Part shown: piece after piece, positions 55,521 to 63,723 of the stretch
Position numbering within the stretch: position 1 is the stretch's first letter
How the letters are laid out: every line of letters begins with the position of its first letter
NCBI RefSeq assembly: GCF_047121295.1
Contig: NZ_CP139447.1
Location: 2,046,001-2,110,000 of the forward strand
Length of the DNA stretch: 64,000 bases
Source: Longispora sp047121295
GTDB lineage: Bacteria; Actinomycetota; Actinomycetes; Mycobacteriales; Micromonosporaceae
Direction of reading: 5' to 3'
Position numbers and translations under genes: made by a program
The notes under the pieces: generated by a model
Told to the model about the DNA's origin: nothing
What the model saw: only the letters and a program-made list of their open reading frames with translations
The model's database searches: none

Positions 55521-57782
55521 TCACACGGCGGTCAGCGTCCAGCGCTGCAACGCCGAACCGGTGTCGGCGGCCACCGTCACCTTGGCGTTGTCCGCTGTGG
55601 ACGCGGTGGTCAGCACGGCCCCGTTGGAGGCCGTGATGACGGATCCGTTGATCTTCCACTTCTGGCTCGCGGCGCCCGAACAGGGGTTCTGCACGACGTT
55701 CGCGCCGCTGACGTCCGCGCACTGGCCGGAGGCGCCGTTGGTCAGGGTGACCGTGCCGTCGGCCTGCGGGGTGGACCGCCACTGCTGGTTGGTGCCGCCG
55801 TGCGTGGTCCAGGTGATCAGCTGGGTGCCGGCCGTGCCGGTGCTGCCCGGCACGTCGAGCGCCTTGCCGCCCGTGGCGATGGTGTAGACGGTGGACGTGG
55901 CGCCGTACACCTCGAACTCGTAGAGCGAGTAGCCCCAGGTGGTGGCGCGGGTGGTGCCCTGCATCCGGACGTAGCGGCCCGTGCCGGCGACCGCGAGGTC
56001 GTCCACGCCGCCGTCGGAGTTGGTCGTGGTGTTCACCGTGGTCCAGGTGGCGTCGTCGTTCGACGTCTGGATCTTGTACGCCTTGCCGTACGCGGCCTCC
56101 CAGCGCAGCACGACCCGGCCGATCGGCTGGCTGGTGCCGAGGTCCACCCGGATCCAGGAGGCGTCCGAGTAGCCCGACGACCAGCGGGTGCCCGGGTCGC
56201 CGTCGACGGCGTAGCTGGCCGGGAAGTTCGCGGTCTCCGTCGAGGACGCGGTCACCGGCTTGCCGAGCGCCAGGTTGCCGACCGGTCCGGCCGGCCAGCC
56301 GGGCGCGTGCCCGACGAGGTCGGCGATCGGGGTGAACTGCGCGTACGTGGCCACCAGCTTCGGCGAGCCCCAGGTCTGCTGGGCCAGCCCGCGCAGCGGC
56401 AGCCGGATGCCGGCCGCGATCTGGTCCTCGGACTCCGCGTTCGGGCTGTCGCACCACACGTGGATGCTGGAGCCCAGGTTGCGGGCCGGGGCGTTGACGG
56501 TCTGGCTGCCCTGGAACAGGTCCGGGGTCCAGGTCTCGTACATCCACCTGGTGTCCGGCTTCGCGCCGCCGAGGACGTAGTAGGTCGGGGTCCAGGACTG
56601 GTTGGCGACCGTGTGGCCCCGGTCGAGGAGCTGCTGGGGGCTGAGGCCGTAGTTGTACCAGAAGTCGACCAGGATGTTCGTGGCCGGATTGACCGTGCCG
56701 TCGCCGGACTTGATGCCGTCGTTCCACATCCGGGTCTGCTTGCCGCCGGCGCGGACGATGTCGTTGGCCCAGTTCACGAAGCCGTAGTAGGTGTCCTTCG
56801 CCGTCGCGTTCGCGCCGTAGTGCGCCTTGGCGTAGGTGCCCAACTGGGGGTACTGCGAATAGTCGGACACGTACTCGTCCGCCCCGATGTGCCAGTAGGG
56901 CCCGGGGAACAGCGGCAGGTACTCGGTGATCAGGTCCCGGATCAGCGTGTAGCTGGCGTCCATGGACAGGTCGATGAACTCGTTGCTGACCGCGCCGGTC
57001 TTGCTCTTCAGCTTCAGCTCGGGGTGCGCGGTGAGGGTGGTGTTCATGTGCCCGGGCATGTCGATCTCGGGCACGATCGTGACGTGGTACTTCGCGCCCA
57101 GCGCCACCAGGTCCGCGATGTCCTGCTTGGAGTAGTGGTCCGCCGAGGTCAGCTCGGGGTGCGTCGCGCTCTCCAGCCGGAAGCCGAACGTGTCGGACAC
57201 GTGGAAGTGGAACGAGTTGAGCTTGAGGTAGGCCAGCTCCTTGATGTGCTTCTTCACCCAGTCCACCGTGAAGAACTTGCGGCCCTGGTCGATCATCAGG
57301 CCGCGCTCGGCCTTGGTGGGCCAGTCCCGCGCGCTGCCGGCCGGGACGCTGCTGGACTGCTTGAGCAGCTGCAGCACGGTCCGGGTGCCGTAGAACGCGC
57401 CCGCGTCGTCGGAGCCGGCGACGGTGATGTTCGAGCCGACGGCCAGCGTGTACCCCTCCACGGGCACCGCCGCGCCGAGCGTCAGGTGGATGTCCCCGGC
57501 GGCGGGGGAGCCCTGCACGACCGGGACGGTTCGGCCGGTCAGGTCCAGCAGGTCGCCGGCGAGGACCTGCGCCTCGTCGGTGAGCCGGGCGGCGTAGGCG
57601 GGGTCGACTGTGATCCGGCTGGTCGCGCCGAACGCGTACGAGCCGGTGCCGGCCGTCCACTCGCGCAGTGCGGGCACCGTCTGGGGTGGACCGGCGGCGA
57701 CCGGGGCGGCGGCCGCGGCGGGGGTGGCCGGGATGGCCAGTGCCACCAGGATCCCGCCCACGGCCCATCGGAGAGCTTTCAT
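55521..57782 (-). CDS. Secreted GH20 beta-N-acetylhexosaminidase with F5/8-type and ricin-type carbohydrate-binding domains
   Basis: Exported enzyme that removes terminal GlcNAc/GalNAc, for chitin or glycan use. The 753 residues comprise a signal peptide (1 to ~27), the GH20b domain (~35-150) and the GH20 barrel (~155-480) with catalytic pair Asp302-Glu303 in HIGADEY and HVSDTFGFRLE. An F5/8 C-type/CBM32 domain (~503-628: LALGKPVTASSTE, WIRVDLG) follows, then a ricin-type CBM13 (~632-753) with QxW motifs (QQW, QKW, QRW). GGGAGG precedes the ATG at 57782. Two tandem AACATGCGTG units (57796-57815) sit upstream. Confidence 0.93.
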   Translation of the reverse strand: MKALRWAVGGILVALAIPATPAAAAAPVAAGPPQTVPALREWTAGTGSYAFGATSRITVDPAYAARLTDEAQVLAGDLLDLTGRTVPVVQGSPAAGDIHLTLGAAVPVEGYTLAVGSNITVAGSDDAGAFYGTRTVLQLLKQSSSVPAGSARDWPTKAERGLMIDQGRKFFTVDWVKKHIKELAYLKLNSFHFHVSDTFGFRLESATHPELTSADHYSKQDIADLVALGAKYHVTIVPEIDMPGHMNTTLTAHPELKLKSKTGAVSNEFIDLSMDASYTLIRDLITEYLPLFPGPYWHIGADEYVSDYSQYPQLGTYAKAHYGANATAKDTYYGFVNWANDIVRAGGKQTRMWNDGIKSGDGTVNPATNILVDFWYNYGLSPQQLLDRGHTVANQSWTPTYYVLGGAKPDTRWMYETWTPDLFQGSQTVNAPARNLGSSIHVWCDSPNAESEDQIAAGIRLPLRGLAQQTWGSPKLVATYAQFTPIADLVGHAPGWPAGPVGNLALGKPVTASSTETANFPASYAVDGDPGTRWSSGYSDASWIRVDLGTSQPIGRVVLRWEAAYGKAYKIQTSNDDATWTTVNTTTNSDGGVDDLAVAGTGRYVRMQGTTRATTWGYSLYEFEVYGATSTVYTIATGGKALDVPGSTGTAGTQLITWTTHGGTNQQWRSTPQADGTVTLTNGASGQCADVSGANVVQNPCSGAASQKWKINGSVITASNGAVLTTASTADNAKVTVAADTGSALQRWTLTAV

Positions 57783-57795
57783 GGAACCTCCCAGG

Positions 57796-57815
57796 AACAT
57801 GCGTGAACATGCGTG
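57796..57815. repeat. Tandem 10-base direct repeat upstream of the GH20 gene
   Basis: AACATGCGTG occurs twice head to tail, 14 bases before the GH20 start codon in the minus-strand leader. Could be an operator. Confidence 0.45.
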
Positions 57816-58026
57816 TTGCTGGCAGGTTATGAGCACGACCGCGCGCACTCAAGGATTTCGATGAACCAATCACGAACCGCGCAGGGTGCGAGCAGGTGTC
57901 GTGCGGGTCCACTGTGCGGTGCGCAGGCCGGCTGCGCATTGCGCATGTAACCACCACGCTCGGTGAAAGTTCCGACAAAGTGCCGCCGGATGGGCGCGGC
58001 CTTCCGGTGCTTCGGCGGATCGCGAC

Positions 58027-58560
58027 CTAGGTCGTGGCGGTGTCCAGGTCCGCCAGGGTCGCGCGGAGCCAGCGCAGCTCCGTCTGGCTCGTCGCCGTCG
58101 CGATCGTGAACAGCCCCTGGCGGAACGGGTCCTCGAAGTCCCTCGCCCGCAGGGGCCGGTCCCCGTCCCAGAAGAAGCTCGCCGGCTGGGTGAGGAAGTC
58201 CAGCCGGCGGCGGAGCACCACGGCCTGGGCCGCCGGGTCGTCGAGGTGCCGGAGGAAGGCGAGCAGGGTGAACCACCGGTTCTCGTCGGTGACGAACAGC
58301 TCGGCGGGCTCGCCGAGCCGGCGGCGCAGCTCGGCGCGGCCCTCCGGCGTGAGCGTGAGCATGTGCCGGGGCGCGGCGACCTGCCCGGGCGCGGTGTCCC
58401 GGCGCAGCAGGCCGGCCGCTTCGAGGCGCTTGATCGCCGGGTACAGCGTGCCGTCGGCGATCGGGCGCACGTGGCCGGTGAGCGCGGCGATCCGTTTCCG
58501 CAGGTCGTAGCCGTGCAGGGCTTCGTCGTGCAGGAAACCGAGGATCGCGAGTTCGAGCAT
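58027..58560 (-). CDS. PadR-family transcriptional regulator
   Basis: A 177-residue protein. The N-terminal winged helix begins LELAILGFLHDEALHGYDLRKRI and includes DGTLYPAIKRLEAAGLL, the PadR hallmark. The C-terminal helical dimerisation part (Vir_C-like) follows. The ATG at 58560 is preferred over 58569 because GGAAGA is then nine bases upstream. It is divergent from an alpha/beta hydrolase gene; TATCCCGGTGGCGGTATA (58576-58593) between them is an imperfect dyad that may be its operator. Confidence 0.87.
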   Translation of the reverse strand: MLELAILGFLHDEALHGYDLRKRIAALTGHVRPIADGTLYPAIKRLEAAGLLRRDTAPGQVAAPRHMLTLTPEGRAELRRRLGEPAELFVTDENRWFTLLAFLRHLDDPAAQAVVLRRRLDFLTQPASFFWDGDRPLRARDFEDPFRQGLFTIATATSQTELRWLRATLADLDTATT

Positions 58561-58688
58561 GCCCGCCATTCTTCCATATCCCGGTGGCGGTATACCTCGG
58601 CATCTGGGTATTGTCGGCGGCGTCGCCGGGCGAACTCGGCGCCGTCGCCGGGTCCCCTCGGCGGCACCGACGAGTGAGGGAGTCCCCG

Positions 58689-59453
58689 ATGCGCAACGCC
58701 CAGGTCCGTCCCGACGGGTCCCGGATCCGGTGGACCGAGCTGCCCGGCACCGAACCGGCCCGGGTCTACCTGCACGGCCTCGGCGCGGCCTCCGGCCCGT
58801 ACTTCACCGGGGTCGCCACTCACCCCGCCCTCGCCGGCCGCCGCTCCCTGCTCGTCGACCTGCTCGGCTTCGGGCTCAGCGACCGGCCGGCCGACGCCGC
58901 CTACACCCCCGAGGAGCACGCCGACGCCGTGGCCGCCGCGCTGACGGCCGCCGGGGTCGACGCCGCCGAGGTGGTCGGGCACAGCATGGGCGGGGCGGTG
59001 GCGATCACCCTGGCCGTCCGGCACCCGCACCTCGTGTCGGGCCTGGTCCTCGTGGACTCCAACCTCGACCCCCAGGTCCCGGTACGCCGGCCGGGGAGCA
59101 GCGGGATCGCGACGTACACGGAGGAGGAGTTCCTGGCCGGGGGCCGCGCGGAGGTGCTGGCGACCGTCGGACCGCACTGGGCGGCCACGATGCGGCTCGC
59201 CGGCCCGGAGGCGCTGTACCGCAGCGCCGCGTCCGTGGTCCGGGGGACGACCGGCGGCCGGACGTTCCGCGAGCACCTGCTCGGCCTGGACCTGCCGCGC
59301 ACCTTCCTCCACCCGGCGGCCGACGGCGGCCTGGACGGCGAGGCGGAGCTGGTGGCCAGCGGGGTGCGGGTCGTCGCCGTGCCGGACACCGGGCACAACA
59401 TCACCCTGGACAACCCGGAGGCGTTCGTCGGGATCGTGGCGCGGGCGGCCTGA
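58689..59453 (+). CDS. Alpha/beta hydrolase
   Basis: A 254-residue soluble hydrolase. LHGLGAASGPYF is the oxyanion region, VVGHSMGGAVAITLA the nucleophile elbow, and PDTGHNITLDNPEAF the catalytic His. Similar to small-molecule esterases and haloperoxidase-like enzymes; the substrate is unknown. GAGGGAG precedes the ATG. The divergent PadR gene probably regulates it. The 168 bases after its stop are GC-rich, without a recognised element. Confidence 0.85.
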   Translation: MRNAQVRPDGSRIRWTELPGTEPARVYLHGLGAASGPYFTGVATHPALAGRRSLLVDLLGFGLSDRPADAAYTPEEHADAVAAALTAAGVDAAEVVGHSMGGAVAITLAVRHPHLVSGLVLVDSNLDPQVPVRRPGSSGIATYTEEEFLAGGRAEVLATVGPHWAATMRLAGPEALYRSAASVVRGTTGGRTFREHLLGLDLPRTFLHPAADGGLDGEAELVASGVRVVAVPDTGHNITLDNPEAFVGIVARAA

Positions 59454-59621
59454 GCGGCGGGTGCGTCCCGCCAGCGCGGCGCCCCGGCCGGCCGAGCCGG
59501 CACGGATCGCCGGGCTCGGGCCGGGCCTGCCGCGCGGGCGGATCGCTGGGCTGAGGCTGGCGGGCGCGGCTGGTCGGCGGGCTGAGACCGGTCGCGCCTG
59601 CGGCGCCGGGCGGAGCCGGGG

Positions 59622-60827
59622 TCAGGCCGGGTAGATGTGGGTCTCGGTCGCCTTCACGGCCGCCCACACCGGGGCCCCCGGCGCCAGCTCCAGCGCCGCG
59701 AGCGCCGCCGGGGTCACGTCGGCGGCCACCGGCAGCTCCCCGTCGAGCCGGACCCGGACCTTGTCCCCGTGCTGGTCCACGGCCGCCACCCGCCCCGGCC
59801 ACACGTTGCGGGGGCTGCCGTCGGGCCGGTCCCGGAACAGCGCGACGGCCGACGGCGGGAACGCGACGAACACGTCCCCCGTCAACGTCTCGCCGGCGGT
59901 CAGCGTGATCGGCGCACCGTCGGCCGACGACGCCGTGGTCGCGGCCGCCGGGTCCGCCGCAGGACCGCTGCCCGCCCCGGCCGGACCCGCCGAGGCACCG
60001 GCCACCGCCGCCGGAGCACCACCCACCCCGACCGGGGTCAGCGCGATCACCACCCCGTCGCTGGCCACCCCCCGGTACAGGTTCAGCCCGACGAGGGTGG
60101 CGACGTATTCGGTGCGCGGCCGGGACGTGATCTCCACCGGGGTGCCGGTCTGGGTGATCCGGCCGTCCTCGAGGATCAGGATCCGGTCGGCGAGGGTCAT
60201 CGCGTCCAGCGGGTCGTGCGTGACCAGCAGCGCCGCCCCGGCGAACTCGGCGAGGTGCCGGCGCAGCTCGGCCCGGATCTCCAGCCGGCTGCGCACGTCG
60301 AGGGCCGCGAGCGGCTCGTCGAGCAGCAGCAGCCGGGGCCCGGTGGCCAGCGCCCGAGCGAGCGCGACGCGCTGCGCCTGCCCGCCGGACAGCTGCCCGG
60401 GACGCGACCGGCCGTGCGCGCCGAGCCCGACCCGGGCCAGCCACTCCTCGGCGACCTGCCGGGCCGCCGCCTTCGGCATGCCCGCGCACCGGGGCCCGAA
60501 GGCCACGTTGTCCACGGCGGACAGATGCGGAAAGAGCAGATAGTCCTGAAAGACCACACCGATTCTCCGGTACTCCGGAGCCAGCCCCTCGATCCGCTCG
60601 CCCCCAACGGAGATCTCCCCACCCGAGGGCAGCAGCCCGGCGATGGCGCGGAGGACCGTGGACTTGCCGGCCCCGTTCGGGCCGAGCAGGGCGACGGTCT
60701 CCCCGGCGGCGAGGTCGAGCTCGACGTCCACGAGCCGGACCCGCAGCCGGGCGCGCAGCCCGCTCGCGGCACCGGGGCCTCGCGGGTTTGCCGGGCCAGG
60801 GCCGGCCGCTCCCGGCGTGGCGCTCAC
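59622..60827 (-). CDS. modC: ABC transporter ATP-binding protein, molybdate (ModC) type
   Basis: Energises anion uptake through ModB. The 401 residues show Walker A LLGPNGAGKST, Q-loop VVFQDYLLF, signature LSGGQAQRVALARA and Walker B LLLLDEPLAALD. An Ala/Gly-rich linker (about residues 280-320) follows, then a C-terminal TOBE domain that binds oxyanion (WPGRVAAVDQHGDKVRVRLDG). Molybdate is inferred from the domain layout and partner; sulfate or tungstate is possible. The GTG overlaps the modB stop by four bases; the longer frame upstream is a modB shadow. Confidence 0.85.
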   Translation of the reverse strand: MSATPGAAGPGPANPRGPGAASGLRARLRVRLVDVELDLAAGETVALLGPNGAGKSTVLRAIAGLLPSGGEISVGGERIEGLAPEYRRIGVVFQDYLLFPHLSAVDNVAFGPRCAGMPKAAARQVAEEWLARVGLGAHGRSRPGQLSGGQAQRVALARALATGPRLLLLDEPLAALDVRSRLEIRAELRRHLAEFAGAALLVTHDPLDAMTLADRILILEDGRITQTGTPVEITSRPRTEYVATLVGLNLYRGVASDGVVIALTPVGVGGAPAAVAGASAGPAGAGSGPAADPAAATTASSADGAPITLTAGETLTGDVFVAFPPSAVALFRDRPDGSPRNVWPGRVAAVDQHGDKVRVRLDGELPVAADVTPAALAALELAPGAPVWAAVKATETHIYPA

Positions 60828-61606
60828 GACACCCACCTCTCCCGGAGCAGGGCGAGCAGCAGCACGCTGACAGCGAGCAGCAGCAGGCTCAGGGTGATCG
60901 CGGCGGCCGGGTCGGACTCCAGGGCCAGGTAGACGGCGAGCGGCATCGTCTGGGTCCGGCCGGGGAAGTTGCCGGCGAACGTGATCGTCGCCCCGAACTC
61001 GCCGAGCGCCCGCGCCCAGCACAGCACGGCCCCGGCGGCGATCCCCGGCCCGATCATCGGCACCGTGACCCGGCGGAACACGGTGAACCGGCTCGCGCCC
61101 AGCGTGGCGGCGGCCTCCTCGTACCGGCGGTCCGCGCCGCGCAGCGCGCCCTCCACGGCGATCACGAGGAACGGCATCGCCACGAACGTCTCGGCGAGGA
61201 TCACCCCGGGCGTACTGAACGGCAGGGTCACGCCGACCGCCTCCAGCCAGCCCCCGAACAGCCCCCGGCGGCCGAACACCAGCAGCAGCGCGACGCCCCC
61301 GACCACGGGCGGCAGCACGAGCGGCAGGGTGACCAGCGCCCGGACGAGCCGGCGGCCGCCGAACTCGACTCGGGCCAGCAGCCACGCGAGCGGCACGCCC
61401 AGGATCAGGGACAACACGGTCGCGCAGCTCGCCGTGACCAGGGACAGCTTCAGCGCGGCGAGCACGGTCGGCTCGGCGAGCCGGGGGCCCAGGGTGCGCC
61501 AGGGGGCCCGGGCCAGTAGGCCGACGAGGGGGAGCACGAGAAGCCCCAGACCCAGTAAAGCCGGGATCAACAGGACAATCGGTACCTTGGACCTCACGAG
61601 GCTCAC
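60824..61606 (-). CDS. modB: ABC transporter permease, molybdate (ModB) type
   Basis: A 260-residue membrane permease with about five helices. The EAA-type cytoplasmic loop is ADRRYEEAAATLGASRFTVFRRVTVPMIGP, and ARALGEFGATITFAGNFPGRTQTMPLAVY is characteristic of ModB/CysT permeases. No substrate-binding protein gene (modA) is adjacent: the other side is the riboflavin riboswitch. GTG start at 61606. Confidence 0.87.
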   Translation of the reverse strand: MSLVRSKVPIVLLIPALLGLGLLVLPLVGLLARAPWRTLGPRLAEPTVLAALKLSLVTASCATVLSLILGVPLAWLLARVEFGGRRLVRALVTLPLVLPPVVGGVALLLVFGRRGLFGGWLEAVGVTLPFSTPGVILAETFVAMPFLVIAVEGALRGADRRYEEAAATLGASRFTVFRRVTVPMIGPGIAAGAVLCWARALGEFGATITFAGNFPGRTQTMPLAVYLALESDPAAAITLSLLLLAVSVLLLALLRERWVS

Positions 61607-61703
61607 GGTACCCGTACCCGTCTGATGTGAGGTCTGTCTCCCCGCATTCTCGCGATACCCGACGGCGGGGCACGCGTGTAAGACTGACCTGAAGAACCCA
61701 CCA

Positions 61704-61830
61704 CGCGCTGGCGGGGTCGGTGCAATTCCGAACCGGCGGTGAGAGCCCGCGACCCGGTCACAGCCAGTGACCGGTTGACCCGATGAAATCTCGGGGCCGA
61801 CGGTGAAAGTCCGGATGGGAGTTCAGCGCG
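61704..61830 (+). promoter_or_regulatory. FMN riboswitch (RFN element)
   Basis: The conserved RFN blocks are all present: GCGGGGTCGGTGCAATTCCG, AACCGGCGGTGAGAGCCCGC, GACCCGG...CCGGTTGACCCG, and CCGACGGTGAAAGTCCGGAT followed by GGGAG. The closing P1 stem is CGCGCTG (61704-61710) with CAGCGCG (61824-61830). FMN binding should switch off expression of the riboflavin genes that follow. Confidence 0.95.
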
Positions 61831-61887
61831 CGGAGGCAGGGTCCGTCCGTGCGCTTCCACGCGTCCGGTGCGTCCCGTGCCCCTGCG

Positions 61888-61905
61888 CCCCTATTTCACA
61901 AGGGG
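61888..61905 (+). promoter_or_regulatory. Shine-Dalgarno-sequestering hairpin of the riboswitch
   Basis: CCCCT (61888-61892) pairs with AGGGG (61901-61905), the ribosome-binding site of ribE (start 61916). No T-run terminator is seen after the aptamer, so control is probably translational. Confidence 0.6.
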
Positions 61906-61915
61906 TATGGATCAG

Positions 61916-62506
61916 ATGTTCACGGGAATCGTCGAGGAACTCGGCGAAATCACCGCCCTGGAGTGGCACGGCGCAGGCGCCGTCCTCACCGTCCGGGGCC
62001 CGCAGGTCACCTCCGACGCGGGGCACGGCGACTCGATCGCCGTCAACGGCGTGTGCCTGACCGTCGTCACGGTCGACGGGGACACGTTCACCGCGGACGT
62101 CATGAAGGAATCCTTCGACCGTAGCTCCCTCGGCGCGATCAGCGTCGGCGACCGGGTCAACCTGGAACGGGCCGCGACCCTGTCCACCCGGCTCGGCGGT
62201 CACCTCGTCCAGGGCCACGTCGACGGGGTCGGCACGATCCTGTCGAAGACGCCCGGCGAGATGCAGGAGGACGTCCGGATCACGCTGCCGGCCGACCTCA
62301 ACCGGTACGTCGTGGAGAAGGGCTCGATCACGGTCGACGGCATCTCGCTCACCGTCGCCGTCATCGACGACGAGAGCTTCACCGTCAGCCTCATCCCGAC
62401 CACTGTCGAGCTGACCACGCTGGGCCGCAAGGGCGTCGGCGAGCAGGTCAACCTGGAGATCGATGTGATCGCGAAGTACGTCGAGAAGCTGGTGAGGACG
62501 TCATGA
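61916..62506 (+). CDS. ribE: Riboflavin synthase alpha chain
   Basis: Dismutates two 6,7-dimethyl-8-ribityllumazines to riboflavin. The 196 residues comprise the two homologous barrels, each with its signature: MFTGIVEELGEI and NGVCLTVV in the first, GHLVQGHVDGVG and DGISLTVAVID in the second. The ATG at 61916 (MFTGIVEE) is the family start; an upstream ATG at 61907 would lie on the ribosome-binding site. It overlaps ribBA by four bases. No ribD is adjacent. Confidence 0.96.
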   Translation: MFTGIVEELGEITALEWHGAGAVLTVRGPQVTSDAGHGDSIAVNGVCLTVVTVDGDTFTADVMKESFDRSSLGAISVGDRVNLERAATLSTRLGGHLVQGHVDGVGTILSKTPGEMQEDVRITLPADLNRYVVEKGSITVDGISLTVAVIDDESFTVSLIPTTVELTTLGRKGVGEQVNLEIDVIAKYVEKLVRTS

Positions 62507-63723
62507 CCTTCGCAACGATCGAGGACGCCGTCGCGGCCATCGCCGCCGGCAAGGGCATCGTCGTGGTCGACGACGCGGACCGGGAGAACGAGGGCGACCT
62601 CATCTTCGCGGCCGACGCCGTCACCCCCGAGCTCGTCGCGTTCATGATGACGCACTGCCGGGGCCTGCTCTGCGTGCCGATGGAGGGCGAGGCCCTCGAC
62701 CGGCTGTCGCTCGGCGCGATGGTCGCCAACAACACCGAGCGGCACGGCACGGCGTTCACGGTGTCCGTCGACGCGCGCGAGGGCATCACGACCGGCATCT
62801 CCGCCGCCGACCGGACCCGCACCATCCAGCTGCTCGTGGACGAGACCACGGTCGCCGACGACCTGGTCCGCCCCGGGCACGTGTTCCCGCTGCGGGCCAA
62901 GCCCGGCGGCGTGCTGCGCCGCCCCGGGCACACCGAGGCCGGCGTGGACCTCGCCCGGATGGCCGGCATGCGCCCTGCCGGCGTGATCTGCGAGATCGTC
63001 AACCCCGACGGCACGATGATGCGGCTGCCGGACCTGGAGAAGTTCTGCGCGGAGCACGGCCTGCTGCTCATCACGATCGCGGACCTGATCGCCTACCGCC
63101 GCCGCACCGAGAGGCAGATCGAGCGGGCCGCCGACGCGCGGCTGCCGCTGCCGATGGGCGAGTTCCGCGCGATCGGCTACCAGGTCGACTTCGACGAGAC
63201 CGAGCACATCGCCCTGGTGTACGGCGACCTCGGCGACGGCGAGGACGTGCTGGTCCGGGTGCACTCCGAGTGCCTGACCGGCGACGTGTTCGGCTCGCTG
63301 CGGTGCGACTGCGGCCCGCAGTTGCACACCGCGCTGGACCTCGTCGCCCAGGAGGGCCGGGGTGTCGTGCTCTACGTGCGCGGGCACGAGGGGCGCGGGA
63401 TCGGCCTGCTGCACAAGCTGCAGGCGTACCAGCTGCAGGACCTCGGCCGGGACACGGTCGACGCCAACCTGGACCTGGGCCTGCCCGCCGACGGCCGCGA
63501 CTACGGCACCGGCGCGCAGATCCTCGCCGACCTCGGCGTGAAGTCGATGCGGCTGCTCACCAACAACCCGGCCAAGCGCGCCGGCCTGGAGGGCTACGGC
63601 CTGGAGATCGTCGGCCGGGTGCCCATGCCCAGCCGGGTCACCTCGGAGAACCGGACGTACCTGACGACGAAGCGGGACCGGATGGGCCACCTCCTCGACA
63701 TCGAGCCGAAGGAGACCGTCTGA
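62503..63723 (+). CDS. ribBA: Bifunctional DHBP synthase / GTP cyclohydrolase II
   Basis: Supplies both precursors of riboflavin. Residues 1 to ~200 make dihydroxybutanone phosphate from ribulose 5-phosphate (DDADRENEGDLIFAA, FMMTHCRGLLCVPM, HTEAGVDLARMAG). Residues ~205-406 are GTP cyclohydrolase II (HSECLTGDVFGSLRCDCGPQL with the zinc cysteines, RGHEGRGIGL). Both active sites look complete. The nearby rpe gene also handles ribulose 5-phosphate. The stop overlaps the ribH ATG by one base. Confidence 0.96.
   Translation: MTFATIEDAVAAIAAGKGIVVVDDADRENEGDLIFAADAVTPELVAFMMTHCRGLLCVPMEGEALDRLSLGAMVANNTERHGTAFTVSVDAREGITTGISAADRTRTIQLLVDETTVADDLVRPGHVFPLRAKPGGVLRRPGHTEAGVDLARMAGMRPAGVICEIVNPDGTMMRLPDLEKFCAEHGLLLITIADLIAYRRRTERQIERAADARLPLPMGEFRAIGYQVDFDETEHIALVYGDLGDGEDVLVRVHSECLTGDVFGSLRCDCGPQLHTALDLVAQEGRGVVLYVRGHEGRGIGLLHKLQAYQLQDLGRDTVDANLDLGLPADGRDYGTGAQILADLGVKSMRLLTNNPAKRAGLEGYGLEIVGRVPMPSRVTSENRTYLTTKRDRMGHLLDIEPKETV

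Noticed and set aside
55504..57978. Second long minus-strand frame over the GH20 gene
   Set aside because: Frame-shifted shadow of the GH20 gene, which has a signal peptide, catalytic motif and ribosome-binding site in its own frame.
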